Position numbers and translations under genes: made by a program
In this document: in pieces, positions 47,232 to 57,500 of the stretch
Numbering within the stretch: the first letter of the stretch is position 1
Layout: each line of letters begins with the position of its first letter
The notes under the pieces: generated by a model
What the model saw: the letters and a program-made list of their open reading frames with translations, nothing else
What the model was told of the DNA's origin: nothing
The model's database searches: none
NCBI GenBank assembly: GCA_963965975.1
Contig: OZ014412.1
Coordinates: 15,622,349 to 15,686,348, forward strand
DNA: 64,000 nucleotides
DNA from: Xestospongia bergquistia
Taxonomy: Eukaryota; Porifera; Demospongiae; Haplosclerida; Petrosiidae
Reading direction: 5' to 3'

Positions 47232-48326
47232 TTAATAAAAGCAAGACCTGGGTGTTGGTCGCTCGCTCGCCCGATCGACACTTGTTTTAAGGTCTTTTTG
47301 CATTATACGCTTCTCATGAAGTGTTTGCCATGGATACAGGAACATTGATCCAACTTGGGCAACTAATGCCATAACTAGACCTAACCTTTTCATGATGCTT
47401 TGTAAAAATGCAAAAAAAAAGTGACGTAACCGGTGATATTGGCCAGGACTCATGAAAAGTACTACTGACCATACACCAAATGCTGCTATGAAGAGTAGAA
47501 TCACTGAAGCGTTTACAAGGAACAGAAAAATTCGACAGCATTTGGACTTTTCAGATAATTTATTTAAGTAGAAAAATATAACAGCCTTAAAAATAATTGG
47601 TTCAAACTTTAAGAGACCACCAATAAATGATAAAGCATAAAAAAATTGTAGACGTGATATCTCAAAACATTTCACTTTTATTCTCTGCTCACGAATCATT
47701 GAACAGTCTGTGATTTTTGTTTTATCACTTTCATCAGCTAAGAAACAATCAAGGCTTTCATCACAACTATCGGTTTCTTTAATGACAGTAAAGGCACAAA
47801 AAACTGCAATTAAGCTTACCAGCACACAAGCATTAGACCATACTAGAGGAAGCAACGTGTACAATGACAGCTCGTAGTACCGACTTCCTATCTTAATACA
47901 ACGTTCTTTGTAGGATATTTTGTCCTTTAACTGAACATTTGTTGCTCCAAAGAGAAACTGTGATATAGCAATTGTTAAGTTCAGCAGACATTCTGCCAAG
48001 CAAAAGCAATTCAAAATGTCACCACAATTACAGGTACATTCACAGGAACAGTTGCGTTTGCAATCACGCAATGTGTCACAGCATTTTTTAAATTTGTTGT
48101 CTTCGCGATTCCATTTTTCACAACCAACGAAATTATCTCCAACACTTTCGGTAGGTTTTTTGTTTATTTTAGGACTTAAACAACAGTGACATATTATTGC
48201 GAAGATAGGAAAAAGAAAGAACAATAATCCTGGAAGAATAAAAGAAGTACAATAATATAATCTTTTATAAAATTCGAGACTATGCCCAATAGACCAATCT
48301 AATCCCATTGTGCTTGTTGAATTCAT
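47232..48326 (-). CDS. Cysteine-rich multi-pass membrane protein, member 2
   Basis: Single exon, 364 residues from MNSTSTMGLDWSIGHS, and a close paralogue of the gene at 38075. It shares the first helix with CCLSPKINKKPTES, the Cys cluster (KKCCDTLRDCKRNCSC onward, even richer), SQFLFGATNVQLKDK, RCIKIGSRYYELS, the loop CDESLDCFL/TDCS/KCFE, GGLLKFEPIIFK and the last helix ending FLYPWQTL. The C-tail differs: after KDLKTS it passes into a GC-rich stretch coding DRASERPTPRSCFY, unlike member 1. An internal ATG (M7) is an alternative start. Function unknown. Confidence 0.8.
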   Translation of the reverse strand: MNSTSTMGLDWSIGHSLEFYKRLYYCTSFILPGLLFFLFPIFAIICHCCLSPKINKKPTESVGDNFVGCEKWNREDNKFKKCCDTLRDCKRNCSCECTCNCGDILNCFCLAECLLNLTIAISQFLFGATNVQLKDKISYKERCIKIGSRYYELSLYTLLPLVWSNACVLVSLIAVFCAFTVIKETDSCDESLDCFLADESDKTKITDCSMIREQRIKVKCFEISRLQFFYALSFIGGLLKFEPIIFKAVIFFYLNKLSEKSKCCRIFLFLVNASVILLFIAAFGVWSVVLFMSPGQYHRLRHFFFAFLQSIMKRLGLVMALVAQVGSMFLYPWQTLHEKRIMQKDLKTSVDRASERPTPRSCFY

Positions 48327-48354
48327 TTCGTTATTCGAAAAGTCGTCTTCAGTT

Positions 48355-48420
48355 ACCTAAGACGTCGACTGAGGACACTATAATGTATAGTTCCTTTTAT
48401 AACAACGACTGCATGCAGAT
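48355..48420 (-). promoter_or_regulatory. Promoter of cysteine-rich member 2
   Basis: It has the same minus-strand elements as member 1: TTATAAAAGGAACTATA upstream of GTGTCCTCAGTCGACGTC. The palindromic GACGTCGAC core at about 48360-48368 is identical in both genes. Upstream sequences then diverge. Confidence 0.6.
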
Positions 48421-48889
48421 ATTGCATATTAGTCTCGCGTAGCCAGCCCCTCCCTCTATCGGGAAGGGTCTGGGAACTACCGGAAATCCGGCTAAGTGTT
48501 TGAGTGAACAAGTCATTTTTACGCAAGCTAATGTGAAACACTGCAATAGTGCTGATCCAGAAAATTTTATTCCTTGTTAAAACTATTGTTAAGATTTTTC
48601 AATTTATGGTCAATGTAGAATTAGTACACATGCACACACATAATGGTAGTGGCTTTATTTGTCTGGCAGGAAGTGATACTTTGCTGCATATAGTTAATGT
48701 TTAGGGTTTAGGGATTGGAGATCAGTATCATAAGCTTCATGCTGGAAAAATAATTACTGTCAATTATAATTGTTGCAAGAAACACTAATTATGTGCAGAT
48801 AAATAAATTCAATATTTAATCATCATTTAGAGTAGTGTTAAGATATTCACTTGTTATTACTGACTAGTATATATACTGCATGCATTATT

Positions 48890-48917
48890 TATGTATATAT
48901 ATATATATGTATATATG

Positions 48918-48987
<70 letters not shown>

Positions 48988-49073
48988 GAAATCACTTTTT
49001 CACTTAGAGATTTCAGGTAGGGTTTAGGGTTTATAGTTTTATGAGTCCCTAAGTGAAAGTGTGATTTCACAAA
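48890..49073. repeat. TA microsatellite joined to an imperfect hairpin element
   Basis: A TA run (about 48893-48982) is followed by an inverted repeat with 25-bp arms, 48983-49007 and 49049-49073 (23 of 25 match; arm starts TTTGTGAAATCACTTTTTC). It looks like a miniature foldback element inserted in a TA tract. The reading frame over the TA run is not a gene. Confidence 0.8.
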
Positions 49074-50974
49074 CTCCCTGTAAGTTTCAGGGACTTCGCA
49101 AAATCCCTATATACACAATCTTACTGTAACATATATACAGTATGAATAATTGTTTTCTTCATGCATATTCACTTTGACATAAGCATTGTGTCCATGCATG
49201 TGTACCATTCAATAATTTTCCCCATACTTCTTATTGTATACAATATATAATTAATACTACTATATAACTTTGACATATATCAGTTTAAAAGGTGATTACA
49301 TGCCATGGTGTCTACAGAAGAAGACTAAGTGCCCCTGCAAGCAGCCACTATCCTGTTATCCGTTCTTCTATGGTCACTTTGCCACTAAGCACACCCAATT
49401 GAGTGTGCTTTGAAGTTATTTATGTGATGAAAACCACTATGGGCATATACCATACTTTCCCTTGTAGGCAGGCACTATACTGTTGTTTCTTCTGATATGG
49501 TCATAGTGGGCATGTTTCATTTACTTAGCAGTTCCTATATCTACATCTGAATATGTTCTAGTTCTTTTCTCAGAAAAAATACTACCAACAACTAATGCAC
49601 TTACATGAGCACTATATTGACTACCATCTACTATAAAGAAATTAAAACTGTATGTACTATCATGCATGAATTAAAACAACTTTTTTCACATGTACAGTCA
49701 TTATGTACCAACTATAGAAAATTTAGGGAGATAAATATGATCCGTGTTGTGCATAAATGTCATTAATAGCATTATTTCACTAATATAAAGTCAGGTTCAT
49801 ATATTCAAAAGTTGGGTTGGTTTCTTCCACATAAATTTTGTACATACAAGTCTACACATGCTGTGTCCTGTATACACAGGCATGCAGTGATCATATATAT
49901 ATATATGGGTAACAAGGAACTTACGTTTACAAAGATCTTAAACTTCAGTTCACTACTTGTGTTATTCATACCCTATATAGTACATCCAAACTGACACTAT
50001 ACTTAAAACTTGTAAATGTAGCCATTTTATACTCATGTTATCAGTGCTGATGTAAATACTGTGTAGAATCACACTAATACAGAAATACCAGTTGTAATGA
50101 TGTATATAAATAACAATAACTCAAAAACTAATGTTAATATCAACCTCACATATTATTATTTAGGAAGTTTCTGTATATAATTTTCTGCTGTTACATTTTA
50201 TGAGACTAGTATTTAGTGTAAGTAGCCTCCATAGCTTTAAATCTTACTATTTTAGAGTTAGTTGGACTATACAACTATCATGACAACAATATCATACAAT
50301 TACCCTGACAACTGTTAACACCTAAGAGAGAAACAACCAATATATCACCACATCTATAAAGAGTTACAACCCCTATATCACCAAAGATACAAAAAGGAAC
50401 AAACCCTCAATTAAAATCTAATTATTAGCCCATCTAACATAACAATAGCTGTTACTGAACCTCTTGTTTATGCTTCAGATGTATCCAATCACACCCATTT
50501 TTTCTGCATCCAACAGGCTCTCTATTAATCCAGTCTACCACAGATCACTTATGCTAGACTGTGGGACATCCTCTATTTTATTATTTGGTACAGGAATTTA
50601 TACTGATCTTCAGAAAATAAAAGAATATTAATAGCTCTAAAAATGATGTTGGTCATATGAACCAAGTTAGAATCAGAGAGAAAGAGACACATGAAAACTA
50701 TAACAGAGAGAAAAAGATAATGAAGATCAAACAGAGAAATATTTACTTCAGGTCTGTTATATCTACTTCATTTCTGCAAGACTTTTTTTCATATAACTTA
50801 GTTTATAAGATATTCAATGAATAATTGTAATGTATAATATTGACTTGATCATTTAGTGTTAAATAGACAAAGCTTCATAATTTTACTTACATTTATGAAA
50901 TCTTTATTAATAGTTAATAATTACACAGTTAAAAGTAACCACACACTTTAACTACAGCCTTAAGAATAGGAAAC
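49074..50974. other. Duplicated spacer, no gene
   Basis: Diverged PPP5-flank module (49140-49620), a segment matching 32040-32340 (49640-49960), the TAGCCTCCATAGC leader at 50225, a stretch (50290-50720) without internal matches, then the small-membrane-protein leader (50750-50974). Confidence 0.6.
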
Positions 50975-51352
50975 ATGTCATCTTCCCCAACATGGCTGCC
51001 TATCTCTCCATCATTTGGAGGACAAGGACATCACTTGGGCTACTATCATAACATAGCTTATTATGTCTTTATAGCTCCTTTATTTCTTATTATAGTAGCT
51101 ATTGGATATAATGTAGCTGTAGTATTTGCTAGAAAGTGTGTGTATTCACTAACCAATATAGTGAAATTCGTGGAGATACATACATGTACCTGGATTATAC
51201 CAAAGAAAGTTGTGTCCATATCATCACTCAAAAGTCTGACCTGCCAGTATCACTTCTACACTCATGTAATACCTAGAATGTATAAAGTTTTAAGTATTAG
51301 GATTTGTATAATACTATGCACTCCTTATCAGACCTCTATACACTTTCAGTAG
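50975..51352 (+). pseudogene. Truncated small membrane protein fused to PPP5 3'-flank sequence
   Basis: Residues 1 to about 53 match the protein at 42679 (PTWLPISPSFGGQGHH, then the helix). At about 51137 the sequence switches to a copy of the PPP5 3' flank (TTCACTAACCAATATAGTG; compare 19148), which supplies about 70 chance codons before a stop. The helix survives, so a short anchored peptide is conceivable, but this reads as a recombination product. Confidence 0.8.
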
Positions 51353-51498
51353 TGTTTTGTCTATGTGTATTGTGCCTATATGTAAATTGGCTGGTTTAAC
51401 TTTTGCTAGTTGACATAAAGCCTATAATGTTTACATATAGAACTTTCTGTATCACATAACTCTATAAGAGCATTGAGAAAAAGTGATGACATTTTTTT

Positions 51499-52228
51499 AT
51501 TGACAAAATGAATGCCCAATAGTTACTGCTAGTTTAAAGGGCACAAACAGAATAGAAAAATACTAAATAAAATAGTATTAAAGTACTGGATATAGTATGA
51601 TTAATAAGACAGAAATAAAAATAAATGATTGATGGTATTGGATAAGTTTTAGTGTGATAAGTGATAGCAAGTGGATGATTAGTAAATAAGCATATTTACT
51701 TTAGATTTAAAAGTGATTAGAAATGAGCTAGATTTCACATGATAAGGAAGTGAATTCCACACAGAGAGAACAGAATGGACAAATGAGTTTTTTGAAGCAG
51801 ATGAGTGATAAAAAGGATGATAAAGGTGAGAGAATCAAAGTGACGAGAAGCATGACTTGGAGGAGATTTGTGGATGAAAATATCAGAAGGAAAATAAAGG
51901 AGCTTGTCAGTAATTTTATAGAGAAGACATAATTTAGAAATAGAGTGAGGAGTTGCATGAGAGGGGCAGAAGGTTAAAAGTTGTAAACGTTGAGAGAAGA
52001 GATGAGTAATCGCTGCCCATTTATGAGAGCACATTTCTAAAGTAAAGTGTTTAGTTTTTTTAAGAATTTCAAAATTGGTGGAAGATATTGGTGGGTCCCA
52101 AACAGAGGAGCAATAGGTAAAATAGAGAATGACAAGAGAGCAATACCAAGTGAGAAGAGTTTGTGGAGAAGCATGCTGACAGAAGTTACAGTAGACGACC
52201 TCAATGGTTTGACAAGCAATCAAGCCAC
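51499..52228 (-). mobile_element. 3' end of a second LINE
   Basis: On minus, the 162-codon frame 51735-52223 has the C-terminal region of a non-LTR reverse transcriptase (LVILYFTYCSSVWDPP, then LEMCSHKWAA and LCLLYKITDKLL). Downstream of it a T-run on plus at 51492-51500 corresponds to a poly-A tail. It interrupts a receptor 3'-spacer block (compare GTGATGACACCACACTCAAG at 40232). It is decayed and different from the LINE at 35434. Confidence 0.8.
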
Positions 52229-52904
52229 CAATTGCTTCAAAGGTTCATGTACTTTTAACATAACTGTCATAGATAGCTGTGATGTTCAAATTAATTAATG
52301 CTCATACATAGTATTACTGGGTATATAGTTCTTAAATGATAGTAAATACTAATTTAGAGTCTATACATGCATGGATAAAAACTTCATGTAATCACCAAAC
52401 ACACCTTTTTAAATGGTTGGGCATATCCACAATTCTCTAGCTAGTCTAAACCAAAATACTAATGGTAGTTGATCATCAAATTTATGAGACTCTATATAAT
52501 GCCTCATTAGACAATAATCACCTTAATCTGTATCACAATGTATATATATAGTTCTTATGTTGCACTCTATATAGTCTATGTCTATCTTATGTTTACACTA
52601 TTTAGTTACAATGATTGGACAATATAGCCACCTTAATCTGTATGGACCATGTGTATAGTTCTTATGTTCCACTCTATGTCCTTATGTTTACACTATTTAG
52701 TTACAATGATTAGACAATAGCCACCTTAATTTGTAGTTTGTAGTACTCTTGTTGTTAAAAAAAGTAGTTCAAATTATAAAATTAATTTATGTATGATAAT
52801 ACATAACAAAGAATGAACTAAGTTTCCATGTAGGCAGGCACTATACTGTTAATATAGGTTCTGGTGTTGTTACAATGGACATGTTTCATTTACTTAGAAG
52901 TTCC
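52229..52904. other. Duplicated receptor 3' spacer, no gene
   Basis: Continues the block interrupted by the LINE (CAATTCTCTAGCTAGTCTA near 52429), with an internal repeat of ACAATGATTGGACAATA / ACAATGATTAGACAATA at 52607 and 52704. Confidence 0.6.
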
Positions 52905-53516
52905 TCTGAAATGTTCTACCACTTTTCTTAGAAAATATACCACCAAGTTAAGAATGCAGTTATAAGGTATGCATGACCACTATATTGACTAGGTAGTTCA
53001 ATATTTAGTAGAAAGGAAAGTAAAATTACAAACATATATAAAATAGTAAGAATTCAAACACTTCATTGATAATCTTTGCATCTTCAGATGTTCTTCATAC
53101 TCTTTTTTGACATGTGTCAATGTGTACCATTCAACAACTTGTCCATACTTCTTAATGTATACAACATAATAATTAATACTACTATTAGTGATGTAAGCAA
53201 CATCTAACTTCGACATATATCAGTTTACACAAGTGTCTGACATGGGTATGCACCATGGTGTCTGCAGAAGAAGACTAAGTGCCCCTGCGGGCATGCACCA
53301 TGCTGTTATCTGTTCTTCTATGGTCACTGATATGATTTTTAATACTATTATGTGTGTGTGTGTGAGCTCATGCATGTAGTCTACACAAATTTAACACTAA
53401 TGTAATATATCAACCAATAAAGAGTACAATTTAAGTGCACAGAAAGTAACTACCTTATAACTGCATTCTTAACTTGGTGGTATATTTTCTAAGAAAAGTG
53501 GTAGAACATATTCAGA
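52905..53516. repeat. Inverted duplication with about 64-bp arms
   Basis: The left arm 52905-52969 (CACTTTTCTTAGAAAATATA inside) recurs as its reverse complement at 53451-53516, with one small indel. The enclosed DNA carries a PPP5-flank module on plus and a GT run (53352-53364). It marks the turning point between minus-oriented and plus-oriented cysteine-rich genes. Confidence 0.8.
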
Positions 53517-53737
53517 TGGTATTTGAATGCTATTTGCAAAATTGTTATAACACTATGGTATGTATGTCTTGAAGAATTGATTAAAAGGAAGTATAGATAT
53601 GAAATTGCACATTATGATGTAACAGCCTACTGTTACACCCACTTATTATATTAACATCATAAAACAAGTGATGTAGTTCAGTTTAAGCTTCAAGTATCAG
53701 AACTCAATCCCTGCATGTAGTGAAAGAGTCAATCAAC

Positions 53738-54988
53738 ATGGTGAAAAGAAGTGGTCACGATTTAGATTACTATACAGACATTGAAACTGATGCTACATTA
53801 CCAGCTCTGATGGCAATGACCTTTATTATTATTTTTGTATTGGTATTTTACTGTTGTTTAAGTCCTAATATGAAGAAAAGACCTACCAAAGAAGAGAGTG
53901 AGAAAAGCTTCACCTATGAAAAACGTAAAAGTATAAAAAGCTGTTGCTGTTTTTGTGGTTGTAATGAAAGATATTTTTCTTTGGTTGAGGGCTATAAAAG
54001 TTTCAAATGCTTTAAAGTTGACAGTGAGGAAGATACTTGTTGTTGTTGCTGTTTTACATGTTGCAGCTGCATCAACTCTGCTCAAAGTGAGCAATCCTGC
54101 AAATGTAGGTCTTACTACTCTACATGCTACATAAAGAAATGCCCAGAAAAGTTTGCAGAGTTAATGTTGCATTTAGCAATTGCTATTTCTCAGTTTCTAT
54201 ATGGCTCAACAGCAGTTAAGTTAAAGGACAAAATATCATATAGATATCGTTGCATTAAAATAGGAAATCGCTATTTTAGATTGTCCTTTTTAGCACTATT
54301 ACCTTTGGTATGGTCTAATGCATGGACAATTGGTTGTTTAGCATATATCTCTATAAATTATCTTGTGATTCATAAAACATATGTTTGTAATCAAAACATT
54401 GACTGTTTCTTGGCAGATAGTAGCAACAACACGAGAATAACAGACTGTTCAATGTATGAAGGAAGAGACATAGTGTGTTACACTTTTGAGTTTCGAGGAT
54501 CATTTGTTCTTGCTTTGATAGGTGGAATTATCAAGATTATTCCTCCTATAAGTTTCCAACTTGCTACAACTTTCCACCTAGTTTTGCTTAAAGACTGTCA
54601 TTTTCGTTCAAAAGCTTTAGTACATTTTGGACTGGTTGTTGTTGCTCTTTTATTAGTATTCATAATTAGTATTGTGTCTTCTATGGAAAAACATTTGAAA
54701 AATTTCTTTCATAAAAGTGAAGTAAGGGTATTTCAAATAACAGCAACTATTTCTATATTTCTGCTAATCTTTATTTTTCCATGGTATTTTCTTGACCATG
54801 GAAAATGTTTATATTCTTTTAAAAATTTCTATTACAAGAGTGACTCCAACGATGAAAATATGAGTATCCTTAGAAATGTTGATATTTACCTTTCTAAAAA
54901 CATCGTTATTAAGCAAGCTGATTTAAAACAAGTCAACAATCATACAATTCAACATCATCCAACTTCTTATGGGGCCACAAACATGTAA
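53738..54988 (+). CDS. Cysteine-rich multi-pass membrane protein, member 3
   Basis: 416 residues from MVKRSGHDLDYYTD. A GTG 18 bp upstream is in frame, but the ATG is better placed. The architecture matches members 1 and 2: first helix at about 22-42 ending CCLSPNMKKRPT; a longer Cys-rich segment (CCCFCGC, CCCCCFTCCSC, CKC; about 70-135); SQFLYGSTAVKLKDK; RCIKIGNRYFRLS; a helix; the loop CNQNIDCFL/TDCS/VCY; GGIIKIIPP; two more helices; and FPWYF. The C-tail is about 70 residues, polar, without the CCC end. It is divergent enough from members 1 and 2 that shared residues are probably functional. It lies in opposite orientation to them. Confidence 0.8.
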   Translation: MVKRSGHDLDYYTDIETDATLPALMAMTFIIIFVLVFYCCLSPNMKKRPTKEESEKSFTYEKRKSIKSCCCFCGCNERYFSLVEGYKSFKCFKVDSEEDTCCCCCFTCCSCINSAQSEQSCKCRSYYSTCYIKKCPEKFAELMLHLAIAISQFLYGSTAVKLKDKISYRYRCIKIGNRYFRLSFLALLPLVWSNAWTIGCLAYISINYLVIHKTYVCNQNIDCFLADSSNNTRITDCSMYEGRDIVCYTFEFRGSFVLALIGGIIKIIPPISFQLATTFHLVLLKDCHFRSKALVHFGLVVVALLLVFIISIVSSMEKHLKNFFHKSEVRVFQITATISIFLLIFIFPWYFLDHGKCLYSFKNFYYKSDSNDENMSILRNVDIYLSKNIVIKQADLKQVNNHTIQHHPTSYGATNM

Positions 54989-55626
54989 CACAAAAACGTC
55001 TTTCTTCTAGTTATGTGGCACACAGTGTATGTAGACATACGTGTTTTTGTGTGACTGCAGGCTGAACTTTAAACTTGATTTAATTGTCATTTTAACCAAT
55101 AATTCAGATAAACTATATGAATTTGAAGATAACCATTTACTTGGATATAGATATACTGGTAAAATGGCTGAGCTTTTTACTGAAGTATTCAACAGGTTAG
55201 TTACCATTGCCATGCTCATTATAATAAAGTATTGGTAAGTCAATGTATAATAGTTCTTATGTGGCACTGTAGTCTATTTTCTTCTTATGTTTATACTGTA
55301 GTTACAATGAACATCTGTTGCTTTCTCTTAATAGAAATCTGTAGCCTACTTTTGTTTAGACTATTACTATCAATAACATCTGAGCAACTGTAGTATATTA
55401 GTAATTTAAACAGCTGGCTGGGCTTACTACTTCTCAATATCTCCTGTGCTATTTGCAGCAAAAATGACTGAGTAATGATCATCTTTCCTGGAATTCATTA
55501 CATAATTCATTTTATAAACGCTTACTAACTTGTATGCAAATAATTGCTATAAATAGGTCAGCTGTGAGTGCTACCAAAACAGAAACAAATTTTTCCAAAA
55601 AACAATTAGCATTTAGCAATGAGAGT
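54989..55626. other. Spacer with PPP5 exon 9 fragment and repeat leader
   Basis: Contains the exon 9 fragment (55150-55234), a copy of the receptor 3'-spacer block (55245-55380), and the leader homologous to the MAGSHT-type repeats (55540-55620). No other gene. Confidence 0.6.
55150..55234 (+). pseudogene. PPP5 fragment: exon 9 only
   Basis: Matches parent exon 9 (17624-17705) through ATGGCTGAGCTTTTTACTG. It has lost the Trp codon region (AACAGG for AACTGG) and gained indels before the donor. The preceding intron sequence does not match. Confidence 0.8.
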
Positions 55627-56853
55627 ATGGGCCGTAGTTACGACTATTGTCAGAAAATAACAACTCTTACTATTTCCATTCCATTTGGAGTATTCACTGC
55701 TGTTTTATTTGTTGGAATGGCTCTGCTCATCTTTTTACCTGAACAGATAACTAGTACTAGAGAGAAATCTGGTGATCAAGTATCCAATGATAACACTTTC
55801 AGTTGTGAGAAGAAAGAGACTAAGCCTAAATGTTCCTGCTCTGATGAAGAAGATCATTGCTGTTTTTGCTGCTATTGTTGCTGTTCCAACAATCCATTCT
55901 ATACCTGCTACATAAGAAAATTCTTTGCTACGTTTGCTGAACTATATTCACTGTAAAAATTAAATTGTTATTTTAACAATTACTTTGTAGTTTACATCAG
56001 TGGGTACTATGATATATATAATTTTTGTGAATTACTCATTGTGTAATTTCTCGATATGTTGTACTTTTACATGCCAACAAATTACACAATGAATAATTCA
56101 CATAAATTCTATATTCCATAGTAACCCACTGATGTAAACTACAAAGTAATTGTTAAAATAACAATTTAATTTTTACAGTGTTTGAAGATGACAATATTTA
56201 CTTCTCAATTTCTTTTTGGACCAACATCAGTTGAGTTAAAAGATAAGATATGGTATAGACAATGTTGCATTAAAATAGGAAGACGTTACTTCAAGCTGTC
56301 TTCATGGTTATTGGTTCCATTCATCTTGTATAATTTAGTTACAATTGCAGTATTGTTAATATTTGCTATTAAGTTTGTAGTGCTTCAAGAGACTTATATT
56401 TGTGATGCAAGACATGATTGTTTTATTGATGATGAAAACAACCATACTAAAATAACAGATTGTTCTGAGTACAAAGGCATTAATGTAGTGTGCTACATGG
56501 TAGAATTTCGACCAGCATTTGTTATTTCTCTTCTTGGTGGATTTCTGAAGATTGTTCCTCCCCTTGTTTTCAAACTAACCACAGGTTTCTACTTAAATTT
56601 ACTTAGATACCAGAAATGGTGGTTGAAAGTAATCATGCATATTTTACAAAGTATTCTAGCAATAACTTTTTTCACTTTTCTAGCCAGTATAAATGTATTT
56701 GGTGGTGAAAAAGGATCATTCCAAGTAATAGCCACTTTTTCAATAGTTATGGTATTTTCTTCCTTTCCATGGTATATTATTGACATAGGGCGTTTTAAAG
56801 AAGACGTTCTTATGGAAGCTTCAGTAAAAACATTTGACTGCCATAATGATTGA
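55627..56853 (+). pseudogene. Cysteine-rich membrane protein member 4, split by a palindromic element
   Basis: The frame from ATG 55627 gives MGRSYDYCQK, a first helix, and a Cys-rich run (CSCSDEEDHCCFCCYCCC) up to FAELY. It is then cut by the 232-bp element, whose first codons supply a stop (55954-55956). After the element the frame resumes at 56183 with TSQFLFGPTSVELKDK, RCIKIG-like, the loop CDARHDCFI/TDCS/VCY, GGFLKIVPP and a last helix with FPWYI, ending at 56853. Removing the element and one copy of its TT target restores one open frame, so the disruption looks recent. The 3' half has an ATG at 56188, but a product starting there lacks helix 1 and the Cys cluster. Confidence 0.85.
55949..56180. 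mobile_element. 232-bp near-palindromic MITE
   Basis: The arms of about 100 bp are identical for the first 57 bp (start CACTGTAAAAATTAAATTG) and nearly so beyond. The spacer is about 30 bp. It is flanked by TT on each side (55947-55948, 56181-56182). It has no coding capacity. The terminal sequence contains a splice-donor-like GTAAAA at one end and an acceptor-like TTTTTACAG at the other. Confidence 0.92.
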
Positions 56854-57264
56854 GCACATGAGTGCATTCAATAATGTGTCATGATTTTTCACAAACTGAA
56901 TTTTGATTTAGTTGTATTGTAGGTATATTTCCTTTTATTTTGATTATATATACATTCTTTTGGAAATTAGTAGTATTCATATTGTTAATAGTAGTTTAAA
57001 ATTTTCAATTTATGGTCAATACATAATTAGTACACCTGCACACATACATACACATACTATATGCAGTGTTGTTTTGGTGTATCGTACATTCACACATGCA
57101 CCTGGTGAAGTTCACACATGCACCTGGTGAAGTTCACACATCAGTAGACATGAATGAAAAGGTGAATGCTATGCATGCACTCTCATTATCGATGACCTTT
57201 GATTGTAAATCATGGCTGCTGTTGGAATACCCAGGGACAGCTGTGTATGGATATGGAAGAAGTA
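56854..57264. other. 3' flank with short tandem repeat, no gene
   Basis: Includes 2.3 copies of a 22-bp unit (TTCACACATGCACCTGGTGA core) at 57089-57143. Two short frames over it are not supported. Confidence 0.6.
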
Positions 57265-57500
57265 TTGGAAGAAGATAATAGTATATGCTTGGTAACTTTG
57301 GGTGATGGTGAGCATGGTTATTGGGTCATCCATCAAAGGAAAGTTTCTTTAAAACTAAAACTATAATCAAAATGTTTCACATTATAGTAACTAAAAAAAA
57401 TCACCAGAATCTATCATAACTAAAACTAAAACTAAAACAAAGTTAGATTTACTACTAAAACTAATACTAATACTAAAATTATTTTCATTACCAAAACAAC
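57265..57500. repeat. Second copy of the ACTAAA-ended dispersed repeat
   Basis: Closely matches 39385-39650 in the same orientation, including GGTGATGGTGAGCATGG and the terminal AAAACTA units. Confidence 0.65.

Noticed and set aside
48885..49070. Frame across a TA tract
   Set aside because: Ile-Tyr repeat from TA dinucleotides.
55949..56180. The palindromic element as a working intron of member 4
   Set aside because: Joining at GTAAAA and TTTTTACAG leaves two bases before the junction and meets a stop at once. The frame is restored only if the whole element is absent.
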